From JBJEXX01 sp051886215 (GTDB lineage Bacteria > Bacillota_I > Bacilli_A > RF39 > UBA660), in assembly GCA_051886215.1 (NCBI GenBank), contig JBJEXX010000057.1, forward strand, positions 1-16,423: DNA of 16,423 nt, in the 5' to 3' direction. Shown here in pieces: positions 1 to 7,520 of the stretch. The position numbers and the translations under genes were made by a program. The notes beneath the pieces are model-generated. The model saw only the letters and a list, made by a program, of their open reading frames with translations. It made no database searches and was not told the DNA's origin. Numbering within the stretch: position 1 is the first letter of the stretch; every line of letters begins with the position of its first letter.

Positions 1-71
1 GTTTTCTCTTTTTTTTATGTTTTAATAATTATTCCCACATCTAGTTTACTACATCGACTATCCTTTTTTTA

Positions 72-100
72 TTGAGTTTTTATGTAAAATATGTTATAAT
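72..100 (+). promoter_or_regulatory. Promoter of the coiled-coil gene pair
   Basis: The -35 TTGAGT (72-77) and the extended -10 TGTTATAAT (92-100) are separated by 17 bases, a near-consensus housekeeping promoter. Transcription would start near 106-107, only about 12 bases before the first start codon. The 70 bases to the left are T-rich and show no gene. Confidence 0.8.
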
Positions 101-118
101 ATCGTGCGAGGTGTTACT

Positions 119-772
119 ATGACCAAAAAAGAAAAAAAAGAATTGTTAAATGACTTAGACAAGGCTAGAAACGAGTTGGAAAATTTAAATAGAAATATTA
201 GAGAAAAGTATGAAGATTTAGATTGGTTAAAAAAAGAAGAAGAAGTTTTAAATAAAAAAATTCAACAATGTAAAATGTATATTGATTTAAAAACCGCAAT
301 AGAGACTTTACAAGAAGAAAAAAATAATTTAGAACAAGAGTGTAATAATTATTTTGATCGTGATAAATTAGTTTTTGCGGAATATTCATTAAAAGATGAT
401 GATAAATATAATTTAGGAGTTTTTAAAGTGTCAATAAGTGAAGAACCTATTGGTTATGATTATAAGCCTGTTAATTTATATAGAAATATATTTAATCCAT
501 TATTGGTTGGTGCTATATATAGTGGGAAAGGAAGACTTTTGAGATGTGACGATGAACCTATGTCTATTTATGATCTTAGAAATATAGTTTCTTTTTCTGA
601 TGTTTTAGTTTATACAAATAATCAAGAGTTATTATTAAAAGAAAAAGTATCTAGTACTGAAATAATGAAAGTAATGGAAACTTTGATTGAAAATTCAGAA
701 TTATTTGGATTATCGGGTTATGAAGATAGAGTCAAGTTATTACAAAAAACAAGGGGTGTTCATAATGAATAG
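119..772 (+). CDS. Coiled-coil protein of unknown function, first of a tandem paralogous pair
   Basis: The product is 217 aa. Residues about 5-80 are rich in K, E, L and N with heptad-like spacing, suggesting a long coiled coil. A globular C-terminal part follows. There is no signal peptide or membrane segment, so it is probably cytoplasmic. I start it at ATG 119 because GAGGTG (108-113) lies 5 bases upstream; the in-frame GTG at 104 has no ribosome site. The next gene starts inside its last codons (8-base overlap), so the two are co-transcribed and probably translationally coupled. It shares with that neighbour the KEKK start, a block LVFAEYSL...YNLGVFKV (residues 84-104) and a C-terminal block ENSELFGL..YEDRV (191-205). 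I do not recognise the family and assign no function. Confidence 0.85.
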   Translation: MTKKEKKELLNDLDKARNELENLNRNIREKYEDLDWLKKEEEVLNKKIQQCKMYIDLKTAIETLQEEKNNLEQECNNYFDRDKLVFAEYSLKDDDKYNLGVFKVSISEEPIGYDYKPVNLYRNIFNPLLVGAIYSGKGRLLRCDDEPMSIYDLRNIVSFSDVLVYTNNQELLLKEKVSSTEIMKVMETLIENSELFGLSGYEDRVKLLQKTRGVHNE

Positions 773-1451
773 AAAAGAAAAAAAGTTAGCTTTAGAAAAA
801 GCTAAAGAATATATACTTGATCTTGATGTATTGGAAGAAAAAATAAATTTAAAGCAAGAAAAATTAGATAAATTAAGTCAAGAATGTGATAGTCTTGAAG
901 AACAAGTTCAGCATTATAAATTGTATCTAGATCTAGAAGAATCAATAAAAGAATTAGAAAAGAGCGAGAAAGAATATATTAATAGGATAAAAAAATATAA
1001 AACAATAGAGAGTCATGAAGAGTATATTGATTTCTTAAAAAATGAGATAAAGGAATGTGAAGATTTAATATCTTCTTATTGTGATGTTGATTCTTTGGTA
1101 TTTGCTGCTTATAAGTTACAAGAATCTAGTAATATATATAATATTGGTGTTTTTGAAGTGGATTCAGATGATGATTATATGCTTTTTCAAAATATTTTTT
1201 CATCTTCTATTAGTGGAGTTTTAGATAATGATGAAGAAAATATAGAAGAAGCTATGGTTCTTATTAAAAGTAATAATATTATTCCTTTTTGGGAAGTTAT
1301 ACCGTATATGCCAGAAGATTTTGTTTTAAAGGGTGCATATAATAAAAAAGATATTATGCAAGTATATAAATTTGTAGTACAGAATGCTGAATTATTTGGT
1401 CTTGTTTCAAAAGAAGATAAAGTAATTCCTATGCAAAAGATTATAAAATAA
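765..1451 (+). CDS. Coiled-coil protein of unknown function, second of a tandem paralogous pair
   Basis: The product is 228 aa. I choose ATG 765 because AGGGGTG (752-758) precedes it by 6 bases; upstream in-frame codons lie inside the previous gene. Residues 1-105 are highly charged with heptad-like leucines, a probable coiled coil about 20 residues longer than in its neighbour. The C-terminal half repeats the neighbour's conserved blocks: LVFAAYKL..SNIYNIGVFEV (about 111-132), NIFSSSISGVL (143-153) and QNAELFGLVSKEDKV (206-220). The pair therefore arose by duplication, with strong divergence between copies. No catalytic motif, signal peptide or membrane helix is visible. A perfect terminator follows 9 bases after the stop, so the transcription unit is just these two genes. 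Function unknown; a hetero-oligomer with its partner is plausible but is only inference. Confidence 0.85.
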   Translation: MNRKEKKLALEKAKEYILDLDVLEEKINLKQEKLDKLSQECDSLEEQVQHYKLYLDLEESIKELEKSEKEYINRIKKYKTIESHEEYIDFLKNEIKECEDLISSYCDVDSLVFAAYKLQESSNIYNIGVFEVDSDDDYMLFQNIFSSSISGVLDNDEENIEEAMVLIKSNNIIPFWEVIPYMPEDFVLKGAYNKKDIMQVYKFVVQNAELFGLVSKEDKVIPMQKIIK

Positions 1452-1460
1452 GTTTAGATT

Positions 1461-1488
1461 GTAAGAAAAATTTTTCTTACTTTTTTTT
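1461..1488 (+). terminator. Intrinsic terminator of the coiled-coil pair
   Basis: GTAAGAAAAA (1461-1470) is followed directly by its exact reverse complement TTTTTCTTAC (1471-1480) and then eight Ts, giving an 8-bp stem with an AATT loop. Confidence 0.85.
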
Positions 1489-1516
1489 GAAAAATTATTT
1501 TATTTTAGTGTAATAT

Positions 1517-1526
1517 ATGTTATAAT
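1517..1526 (+). promoter_or_regulatory. Extended -10 promoter of typA
   Basis: ATGTTATAAT carries a TGn extended -10. No good -35 lies 16-18 bases upstream (the sequence there is TTTTAT), so the extended element probably carries recognition. Transcription would start near 1533. Confidence 0.65.
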
Positions 1527-1556
1527 TAACGAAGTTTTGAGAAAGAAGTGAAGTTT

Positions 1557-3368
1557 ATGAAAAAAAGAAATATTGCTATAATTGCCCATGTTGACCATGG
1601 TAAAACTACATTAGTAGACGAAATATTAAAATTTTCAGGTACATTTAGAGATAATGAAGAAGCTTCTTCAATGGATTCTAATGATCTAGAAAGAGAACGT
1701 GGTATTACAATTCTTGCAAAGACTACTGCGATAAACTATAACGATTATAGAATTAATATTTTAGATACTCCAGGACATGCTGATTTTGGAGGAGAAGTAG
1801 AACGTATAATGAATATGGTAGAAGGTGTTTTACTAGTTGTTGATGCTTATGAAGGTACTATGCCTCAAACAAGATTTGTTTTAAAGAAAGCTTTAGAAGC
1901 TGGAGTTAAACCTATTGTTGTTATAAATAAAGTTGATAAACCAGCTGCTAGAGTTAATGAAGTTATTGATGAAGTATTAGAATTATTTATTGAATTAGGA
2001 GCTACAGATGAACAAATAGATTTTAAAACAATTTATGCATCTGCTTTAAATGGGACTAGTAGTGATAATCCGGATCTTTCTACACAACATCCTGGATTTA
2101 AAGAATTGTTAGATTTAATTATAAGTGAAATACCAGCACCTAATGGAGATAATAGTAAACCTCTTCAATTTCAACCAGCATTATTAGATTATAATGATTA
2201 TGTAGGTAGAATAGGTATCGGTAAAGTACATAATGGAAAAATTAAAGTAGGTCAAATGGTTGATTGTATTAGATTAGATGGTTCTGTTAAGCAATTCAGA
2301 GTTCAAAAATTATTTGGTTATTTAGGACTTAAGAGAATTGAAATAGAAGAAGCAGAAGCTGGTGATATTTGTGCAGTCGCAGGACTTAGTGATATTTCTG
2401 TAGGAGAAACTTTATGTGATGCAGGTGTTAATGCTCCACTTCCAATATTAAGAATTGATGAACCTACTTTACAAATGACATTTGGAACAAATACATCTCC
2501 ATTTGTTGGAAGAGATGGCAAAATATTATCTGCTAGAAAAATAGAAGATAGATTATTTAGAGAAACACAAAGAGATGTATCTTTAAAAATTGAACAAAAT
2601 GATGCTGAAAGTTGGATTGTTTCAGGTCGTGGTGAACTTCACTTGTCAATTTTAATTGAAAATATGCGAAGAGAAGGATTTGAACTTCAAGTAAGTAAAC
2701 CTAAAGTAATTATTAAAGAAATAGATGGTATTAAGTGTGAGCCATTTGAAGATTTACAAATAGATACTCCAGATGATACTGTTGGTAGTGTTATTGAACA
2801 ATTAGGTCTTCGTGGTGCAATAATGGAAAACATGATAAGTAGTGATGGTATTACTAGATTAAATTATACTATTCCATCACGCGGTTTAATTGGATTTATG
2901 ACTGATTTTATGACACTTACTAAAGGCTATGGAATAATTAATCATACATTTAAAGAATTTAGACCATATGAAAATATAGAAGTTGGGGAAAGAAAACTTG
3001 GTGTTTTAGTTTCTATGGAAAATGGTCAATCTACTGCCTATAGTATTGGTAATTTAGAAGATCGTGGTATTATGTTTATTGAACCTGGTGTAGAAGTATA
3101 TGAAGGTATGGTTGTAGGTGAATGTAATAGAGATAATGATCTTGCAGTTAATGTAGTAAAAGGTAAACAACTTACAAATACTCGTGCGGCTGGAAGTGAT
3201 CATACAGTAGTCTTAAAAAGACCTCGTCCAATACCTCTTGAATATGCACTAGATTATATTAATTCAGATGAATTGGTTGAAGTAACACCTAATAATATCA
3301 GAATAAGAAAACAAATATTAAATACACAAGAAAGAAAAAAAGCAGAAGCAAAGAAAAATTCACAATAA
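1557..3368 (+). CDS. typA: Ribosome-associated translational GTPase TypA/BipA
   Basis: TypA/BipA is an EF-G-like GTPase that binds the ribosome and supports subunit assembly, especially under stress or cold. The product is 603 aa, close to the family norm of about 605-615. All G motifs are visible: AHVDHGKTT (P-loop, residues 10-18), RERGIT (46-51, switch I), DTPGH (70-74), NKVD (124-127) and SALNG after residue 160. The EF-G-like later domains follow, including GRGELHLSILIENMRREGFE and the TypA-typical SRGLIGFMTDFMT block and TRAAGSDH near the C-terminus. I prefer ATG 1557 with the weak AAGAAGTG site 7 bases upstream; an in-frame GTG at 1548 would add only three residues and overlap that site. 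The gene is monocistronic, between its own promoter and a terminator. Confidence 0.97.
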   Translation: MKKRNIAIIAHVDHGKTTLVDEILKFSGTFRDNEEASSMDSNDLERERGITILAKTTAINYNDYRINILDTPGHADFGGEVERIMNMVEGVLLVVDAYEGTMPQTRFVLKKALEAGVKPIVVINKVDKPAARVNEVIDEVLELFIELGATDEQIDFKTIYASALNGTSSDNPDLSTQHPGFKELLDLIISEIPAPNGDNSKPLQFQPALLDYNDYVGRIGIGKVHNGKIKVGQMVDCIRLDGSVKQFRVQKLFGYLGLKRIEIEEAEAGDICAVAGLSDISVGETLCDAGVNAPLPILRIDEPTLQMTFGTNTSPFVGRDGKILSARKIEDRLFRETQRDVSLKIEQNDAESWIVSGRGELHLSILIENMRREGFELQVSKPKVIIKEIDGIKCEPFEDLQIDTPDDTVGSVIEQLGLRGAIMENMISSDGITRLNYTIPSRGLIGFMTDFMTLTKGYGIINHTFKEFRPYENIEVGERKLGVLVSMENGQSTAYSIGNLEDRGIMFIEPGVEVYEGMVVGECNRDNDLAVNVVKGKQLTNTRAAGSDHTVVLKRPRPIPLEYALDYINSDELVEVTPNNIRIRKQILNTQERKKAEAKKNSQ

Positions 3369-3370
3369 AA

Positions 3371-3398
3371 ATACAGGATTATTCATCCTGTGTTTTTT
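3371..3398. terminator. Bidirectional terminator between typA and the pilin-like gene
   Basis: ACAGGAT (3373-3379) pairs with ATCCTGT (3385-3391) around the loop TATTC. A run of six Ts follows on the plus strand (3393-3398), and the A-run before it (3365-3371) gives Ts on the minus strand. It serves both convergent genes, and one arm overlaps the end of the minus-strand gene. Confidence 0.85.
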
Positions 3399-3915
3399 GT
3401 TTGCTTTCTACGACATAGTACTCATTATTACTTGTATTTACTAATCTTTTATATCCACATATTACATTATCTATTTTATAATAATAATTATAATTTTTTT
3501 GAGCATTATTAGACATAACTCTTGCTATTATTAGATAAGCATTATTGGTTTCGCATTCTTCTTTATTGTTAGAATCAACTAATTTATTTAAATATCCTGT
3601 AGATACTAATTCATCAATAGATATTTGTTTACAATCAACATTACTACTTTGACAATTTAGATTTCTATCTAATTCATTTACTTCTTTTCTAGAAAATGTT
3701 GTCTCTGGATAATCTTCCAAAGTTAAATAATCATTTGCGACAATATAATTTTTACCCGCAGTAATAATAGAATCTCTTAGATATTTATAATATGTATCAG
3801 TTGATTGTTTAGGTACAAATTGTTTATAATTAAGACCAAATATCATTATAAGTCCAAAAACTATAATTCCTAAAATTACAAAAATATAAGATTCCCCTTT
3901 ATTATTTAATTTCAT
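3379..3915 (-). CDS. Pilin-like single-pass membrane protein
   Basis: The product is 178 aa. The N-terminus is NNKGESYIF followed by one hydrophobic helix (residues about 9-29), then a soluble, tyrosine- and asparagine-rich domain. The KGES start and helix resemble class III or pseudopilin signal segments (KGESLxE type), where prepilin peptidase cuts after Gly. However, the Glu expected at position +5 of the mature protein is Phe here. The outer domain has four cysteines (88, 95, 121, 153) that could form two disulphides, and an element ISIDELVSTGYLNKLVDS like that of many Gram-positive pseudopilins. The start is fixed by AGGAGGA (3922-3928) 6 bases upstream. No assembly ATPase or prepilin peptidase lies nearby, so it is an orphan. 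It could equally be a plain signal-anchored extracytoplasmic protein. Confidence 0.75.
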   Translation of the reverse strand: MKLNNKGESYIFVILGIIVFGLIMIFGLNYKQFVPKQSTDTYYKYLRDSIITAGKNYIVANDYLTLEDYPETTFSRKEVNELDRNLNCQSSNVDCKQISIDELVSTGYLNKLVDSNNKEECETNNAYLIIARVMSNNAQKNYNYYYKIDNVICGYKRLVNTSNNEYYVVESKQKTQDE

Positions 3916-3936
3916 ATCTAGTCCTCCTATGTTACG

Positions 3937-3946
3937 ATTATAACAT
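3937..3946 (-). promoter_or_regulatory. Extended -10 promoter of the pilin-like gene
   Basis: Read on the minus strand this is ATGTTATAAT, with a TGn extension directly before TATAAT. The -35 region is only a T-run. The -10 lies 8 bases upstream of the ribosome site. Confidence 0.6.
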
Positions 3947-4004
3947 ATAAATATTAAATAAAAAATAAAATTAACTATTTATAGTTCTTTTTTAATTCTT
4001 GTAG

Positions 4005-4010
4005 TATAAT
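4005..4010 (+). promoter_or_regulatory. -10 element of murD
   Basis: TATAAT within the context TAGTATAAT (4002-4010), ending 7 bases before the ribosome site GAGGTG. No clear -35 is visible. The leader would be about 13 bases. Confidence 0.55.
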
Positions 4011-4029
4011 TTTAAGTGAGGTGTTATTA

Positions 4030-5373
4030 ATGTTTAATAATAAAAAAGTTTTAATATTGGGTTTTGCAAGGAGTGGTTATGATTGTGCAAAATTATTGGT
4101 AAATAGAAAAAATGAAGTTATTATTACTGATAATAAAGAAAAAGAAAAATTAGATATAAAAAAAATAGAAGAATTAGAAAATTTAGGGGTTAAATTCATT
4201 TTAGGTAATAGTGATATTTCTATTTTAGATGATACTTATGATTATTTAATTAAAAGTCCAGGAGTACCTATTAAACATCCATTTGTATTAAGAGCCAATG
4301 AATTAAATATAGAAGTAGTTAATGAAGTAGAGGTTGCTTATTTATTACTTCCAAAAGATATTACATTAATTAGTATTACTGGAACTAATGGTAAAACTAC
4401 TACTACAAGTTTAACTTATGAAATAATAAAAAATGCTTATCCTGAAAAGACACATTTAGTAGGTAATATTGGAATTCCTTTTACAGGTTTAATTAATGAT
4501 ATTAAAATTGGAGATATAATTGTTTCAGAAATTAGTTGTCAACAACTTGCTAATTTAGAAAAGTTTAAACCTAATATTGCGGTAATGACTAATCTTTTCC
4601 CAGCTCATATAGATTTTTTTGGTGATTTTACAACCTATAAACAAGTAAAGGCTAAATTATTTAAAAATCAAACAAAAGATGATATTGCTATTTTAAATTT
4701 AGAAAATAGTGATGTCTTAGAAGAAACTAAAAATATAAATTCTAAAAAATTATATTTTTCTAGTAAACAAAAAAGTGACATATATTTAAAAAATAACAAA
4801 ATATATTATAAAGATGAAGAAATTTTAGATACTTCTATTATGAAAATAAAAGGTATACATAATATTGAAAATGTTATGTGCGCAACTATTGTAGCTAAAG
4901 AATTAAACGTTAGTAATGAAATAATAAAAAAAGTAGTAGAAAACTTTATTGGAGTTGAACATAGATTAGAATTTTCAGGAAAAGTTAATGGAGTAAAATA
5001 TTATAATGATACAGAGGCAACTAATATTAAGTGTACTCAAATTGCTCTTTCTTCTTTTGATGAACCTATAATTTTAATATTAGGTGGTCTTGAAAGAGGC
5101 CAAGATTTTAATGAATTAAGAGATTATATGAAAAATGTAAAAGCTATTATTGGTATTGGAGAATGTAGAGAAAGAGTAAAAGAATTTGGTAATAGTTTAA
5201 ATATAGATACTTATATTTTTGAACATTTAAAAGAAGGATTTCAAAAATGTGTTGAAGTATCAACTGATGGTGATGTAGTACTTTTATCTCCGGCTTCTGC
5301 TAGTTGGGATCAATATAAGCAATGTGAAGATAGAGGTGACGAGTTTAAAAAATATGTAAAAGAAATAGATTAA
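4030..5373 (+). CDS. murD: UDP-N-acetylmuramoylalanine--D-glutamate ligase
   Basis: MurD uses ATP to add D-glutamate to UDP-MurNAc-L-Ala, the second amino-acid step of cytoplasmic peptidoglycan precursor synthesis. The product is 447 aa, the usual size. An N-terminal Rossmann-like nucleotide domain (KVLILGFARSG, residues 6-16) is followed by the Mur-ligase P-loop TGTNGKTTTT (117-126), NLFPAHIDFFGD (188-199), the C-terminal domain boundary with EHRLEF, NDTEATN, and LSPASASWDQY near the end. The usual ELSSFQL loop reads EISCQQL (168-174), a mild departure. ATG 4030 has GAGGTG (4018-4023) 6 bases upstream; the in-frame GTG at 4021 lies inside that site and is rejected. It stands alone here, not in a dcw cluster, so wall genes appear dispersed. 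The window shows that the cell makes peptidoglycan. Confidence 0.95.
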   Translation: MFNNKKVLILGFARSGYDCAKLLVNRKNEVIITDNKEKEKLDIKKIEELENLGVKFILGNSDISILDDTYDYLIKSPGVPIKHPFVLRANELNIEVVNEVEVAYLLLPKDITLISITGTNGKTTTTSLTYEIIKNAYPEKTHLVGNIGIPFTGLINDIKIGDIIVSEISCQQLANLEKFKPNIAVMTNLFPAHIDFFGDFTTYKQVKAKLFKNQTKDDIAILNLENSDVLEETKNINSKKLYFSSKQKSDIYLKNNKIYYKDEEILDTSIMKIKGIHNIENVMCATIVAKELNVSNEIIKKVVENFIGVEHRLEFSGKVNGVKYYNDTEATNIKCTQIALSSFDEPIILILGGLERGQDFNELRDYMKNVKAIIGIGECRERVKEFGNSLNIDTYIFEHLKEGFQKCVEVSTDGDVVLLSPASASWDQYKQCEDRGDEFKKYVKEID

Positions 5374-5410
5374 TTGTTTAAATATTAATTAAACCATATA
5401 GTATGAGAAC

Positions 5411-5439
5411 TTGCAAAAAAAACCATTATATGTTATTAT
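5411..5439 (+). promoter_or_regulatory. Promoter of the putative small RNA
   Basis: TTGCAA (5411-5416), a 17-base spacer, then TGTTATTAT with the -10 TATTAT at 5434-5439 and a TGn extension. It lies 38 bases after murD and no credible ORF follows it. Confidence 0.55.
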
Positions 5440-5445
5440 GAATAT

Positions 5446-5560
5446 GTCAAGGAATCTTGAATAAAATAAAAAAGGGAACATTCAGTTTTTCTGTGTTGAA
5501 TGTCTACCTAACAATTTTTAGACAGACATTTAATTCAAATGTGAATTAAGTGTCATTTTT
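5446..5560 (+). ncRNA. Putative small structured RNA, about 115 nt
   Basis: This segment lies between a good promoter and a strong intrinsic terminator and has no convincing ORF. Three further local pairings are visible: TCAAG-GAAT-CTTGA (5447-5460); ACATTCA/TGAATGT (5478-5484 with 5497-5503, with an inner CAG/CTG); and CTAA/TTAG (5508-5511 with 5518-5521). It could be a free small RNA, or simply the murD 3' untranslated region. I compared it by eye with purine, preQ1, THF, SRP and 6S RNAs and could not match it to any. Confidence 0.4.
5525..5560 (+). terminator. Terminator of the putative small RNA and of murD read-through
   Basis: GACATTTAATTC (5525-5536) pairs with GAATTAAGTGTC (5543-5554) over 12 bp with one G-U pair and the loop AAATGT, followed by ATTTTT. 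It lies just upstream of the T-box promoter and insulates it. Confidence 0.8.
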
Positions 5561-5568
5561 ATATTTAT

Positions 5569-5597
5569 TTGCTTTTATTAATAGCTTGTGATATAAT
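5569..5597 (+). promoter_or_regulatory. Promoter of the T-box/gltX transcript
   Basis: TTGCTT (5569-5574), a 17-base spacer, then TGATATAAT with TATAAT at 5592-5597 and a TGn extension. Transcription would start near 5604. Confidence 0.8.
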
Positions 5598-5603
5598 CAT
5601 AAA

Positions 5604-5815
5604 TGTAAAAAACGAGGAAGAAGAAGAGTAGAATATTTTTATTAAATAGAGAGCTTATGGTTGGTGAAAATAAGTTAATAAGATATTTGAAGAAACTTTG
5701 GAGTTTAATACTTGTTAAAAAGTATTGCGAATATCCGCGTTAAGGATTTAAGATTACTTTAGTAATAAATTAAGGTGGTACCACGAGATTTCGTCCTTAT
5801 GGATGGAGTCTTTTT
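5604..5815 (+). promoter_or_regulatory. Glutamate T-box leader of gltX
   Basis: This leader senses uncharged tRNA-Glu and lets gltX be transcribed when charging falls. The T-box core TAAGGTGGTACCACG is at 5771-5785. The antiterminator pairs AAGG (5772-5775) with CCTT (5795-5798) and ACGA (5783-5786) with TCGT (5791-5794), with the acceptor-binding TGGT (5776-5779) in the bulge. The competing terminator pairs GATTTCGTCC (5787-5796) with GGATGGAGTC (5801-5810) before five Ts. Stem I carries the AGAGAG...GGTTGGTGAAAA distal elements (about 5648-5670) and a GAAGAA specifier (5689-5694), the Glu codon in either register, shortly before TTGGAGT. Stem III is 5707-5713 with 5720-5726, and CCGCGTTAA marks the stem II region. 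TGGT predicts an A discriminator, which the tRNA-Glu at 13014 has. Confidence 0.93.
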
Positions 5816-5835
5816 ATTTTGAAAGGAGAGATAAT

Positions 5836-7497
5836 ATGACAAGTAAAGATTTAGCAAATTTAATATTTCCGGATGTGAAACATGATATTCACTATTATGA
5901 AGAAATGTATAAACCAAGAGATTTAAAAGAAGGAGAAAGAGTTACTAGAGTTGCGCCATCACCAACTGGTTATATGCATTTAGGTACTATGTTTCAAGCA
6001 CTTATTGATTATGTAATGGTGAAGAATAATGGAGGAGTATTTTATTTAAGAAATGAAGATACAGATACAGCTCGTGAAGTAGAAGGTGCGGTAAAATTAG
6101 TTATTGATACTTTAATGGATTATGATATTATACCTGATGAGTATGAAGTAGGAGAAAAGATAGTAGGATCTTATGGCCCTTATAGACAAACTTCTAGAAA
6201 AGAAATTTATCATACTTTTATTAAACATTTTATTGAAATAGGTAGAGCTTATCCTTGTTTTTGCACAAAAGAAGAATTAGATGAGTTAAGAACAAAACAA
6301 GAAAATAGAAAGTTTAGAACTGGATATTATGGAATTTGGGCTCATTGTAGAAATTTAACTATTGATGAGCAAATTGAAAAAATTAAAAATGGAGAATCTT
6401 TTGTAATTAGATTTAAATCTGAAGGTAATTTTGATAAAAAATTCTTGTTTGATGATTTAGTAAAGGGAAAAGTTGAACTTCCTGAAAATGATGAAGATTT
6501 TGTTATTATGAAATCTAATGATAAATTACCTACATATCATTTTGCTCATTTAGTAGATGATTATTTGATGAAAACTACACATGTTGTTAGAGGAGAAGAA
6601 TGGTTGCCCTCAGTTCCTAAACATATAGAATTATTTAGAGCGTTAGGTGTAAGAGGACCTAAATATATTCATACACCATTAATAGTAAAAAAAGATGGTA
6701 ATGGAGTAAGAAAATTAAGTAAAAGAAAAGATCCAGAAGCAAATATGACATACTATAAAGAATTAGGTTATCCAAGAAAAGCTATTATTGAAGCTTTAAT
6801 GACAATTATTAATTCTAATTATGAAGAATGGCATACCGCTAATCCGGACAAAGAATTTACTGATTTTACTTATAGCCCTAAAAAAATGTCTTCAAGTGGA
6901 GCATTCTTTGATTTAGAAAAATTAGATAATATTTCTAAAAATATTATTAGTCGTATGAAGGCAGAAGATGTTTATAATGAATTATATAATTGGTGTTTAG
7001 AATATGATTTAGAATTTAAAGAATTATTAGATAAGTATAAAGATTATTCAATTAATTTATTTAATATAGAAAGAGAACAAAAAAAACCTAGAAAAGATTT
7101 TACTAATTACTCTGATATTAAAAATCAAGTATGGTATATGTATGATGAATTATTTGATAATATGTTTAATGGTTATGACTTTGTTAATATAAAAGACAAA
7201 GAATTGATTACAGAGGCATGTCAAGAATATTTTAATAATTATTATGATATAAATGATGATAAAGATACTTGGTTTAATAAAATGAAAGAATGCTGTGAGT
7301 CTTTAGGATATTGTTCTAATATGAAAGAATATAAAGAAAACCCAGAAAAATATAAAGGTAGTGTTGCGGATTTTTCTACTATTATAAGGGTCGCAGTTAC
7401 TACTCGTAGTATGACTCCTGATTTATATGAAATATTAAAATTATTGGGTGAAGATAGAATAAAAACAAGAATTAATAAGTGTATTTCAAGTATTTAA
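5836..7497 (+). CDS. gltX: Glutamate--tRNA ligase
   Basis: This class I synthetase charges tRNA-Glu in the cytoplasm. The product is 553 aa, longer than the usual roughly 480 but like the Clostridium-type GluRS of about 550 aa. The HIGH signature is APSPTGYMHLG (residues 40-50), followed by LRNEDTDTAREVEG (71-84), GPYRQTSR, RAYPCFCT with Cys141, Cys143 and Cys171 as a possible zinc site, VVRGEEWLPSVPKH (250-263), and the KMSKR-type loop RKLSKRKDP (292-300). An alpha-helical anticodon-binding region follows. ATG 5836 has AAGGAG (5823-5828) 7 bases upstream; the in-frame ATG at 5803 lies inside the T-box terminator and is rejected. Whether the enzyme also charges tRNA-Gln (non-discriminating) cannot be read from this sequence; finding gatCAB or glnS elsewhere would settle it. 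Confidence 0.95.
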   Translation: MTSKDLANLIFPDVKHDIHYYEEMYKPRDLKEGERVTRVAPSPTGYMHLGTMFQALIDYVMVKNNGGVFYLRNEDTDTAREVEGAVKLVIDTLMDYDIIPDEYEVGEKIVGSYGPYRQTSRKEIYHTFIKHFIEIGRAYPCFCTKEELDELRTKQENRKFRTGYYGIWAHCRNLTIDEQIEKIKNGESFVIRFKSEGNFDKKFLFDDLVKGKVELPENDEDFVIMKSNDKLPTYHFAHLVDDYLMKTTHVVRGEEWLPSVPKHIELFRALGVRGPKYIHTPLIVKKDGNGVRKLSKRKDPEANMTYYKELGYPRKAIIEALMTIINSNYEEWHTANPDKEFTDFTYSPKKMSSSGAFFDLEKLDNISKNIISRMKAEDVYNELYNWCLEYDLEFKELLDKYKDYSINLFNIEREQKKPRKDFTNYSDIKNQVWYMYDELFDNMFNGYDFVNIKDKELITEACQEYFNNYYDINDDKDTWFNKMKECCESLGYCSNMKEYKENPEKYKGSVADFSTIIRVAVTTRSMTPDLYEILKLLGEDRIKTRINKCISSI

Positions 7498-7520
7498 AAA
7501 AGAGTTTTAAACTCTTTTTT
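7496..7520. terminator. Bidirectional terminator between gltX and the EEP genes
   Basis: AAAAAAGAGT (7496-7505) pairs exactly with ACTCTTTTTT (7511-7520) around the loop TTTAA. A-runs and T-runs on the two sides allow termination in both directions. It overlaps the last codons of the minus-strand gene. Confidence 0.85.

Noticed and set aside
2318..2521. Minus-strand ORFs inside typA, and similar ones at 198-389, 11909-12103 and 12432-12773
   Set aside because: They are antisense shadows of well-supported coding genes, without ribosome sites or recognisable domains.
5476..5530. Purine-type riboswitch, suggested by TCTACC between two hairpins
   Set aside because: No closing P1 stem and no conserved loop-loop sequences could be found, and no gene follows before the terminator.
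5493..5549. 18-codon ORF inside the putative small RNA
   Set aside because: GTG start with the nearest purine-rich site about 16 bases away, and its end lies inside the terminator stem.
5803..5835. In-frame ATG upstream of gltX giving 11 more residues
   Set aside because: It lies in the 3' arm of the T-box terminator and has no ribosome site, whereas ATG 5836 has AAGGAG at the right distance.
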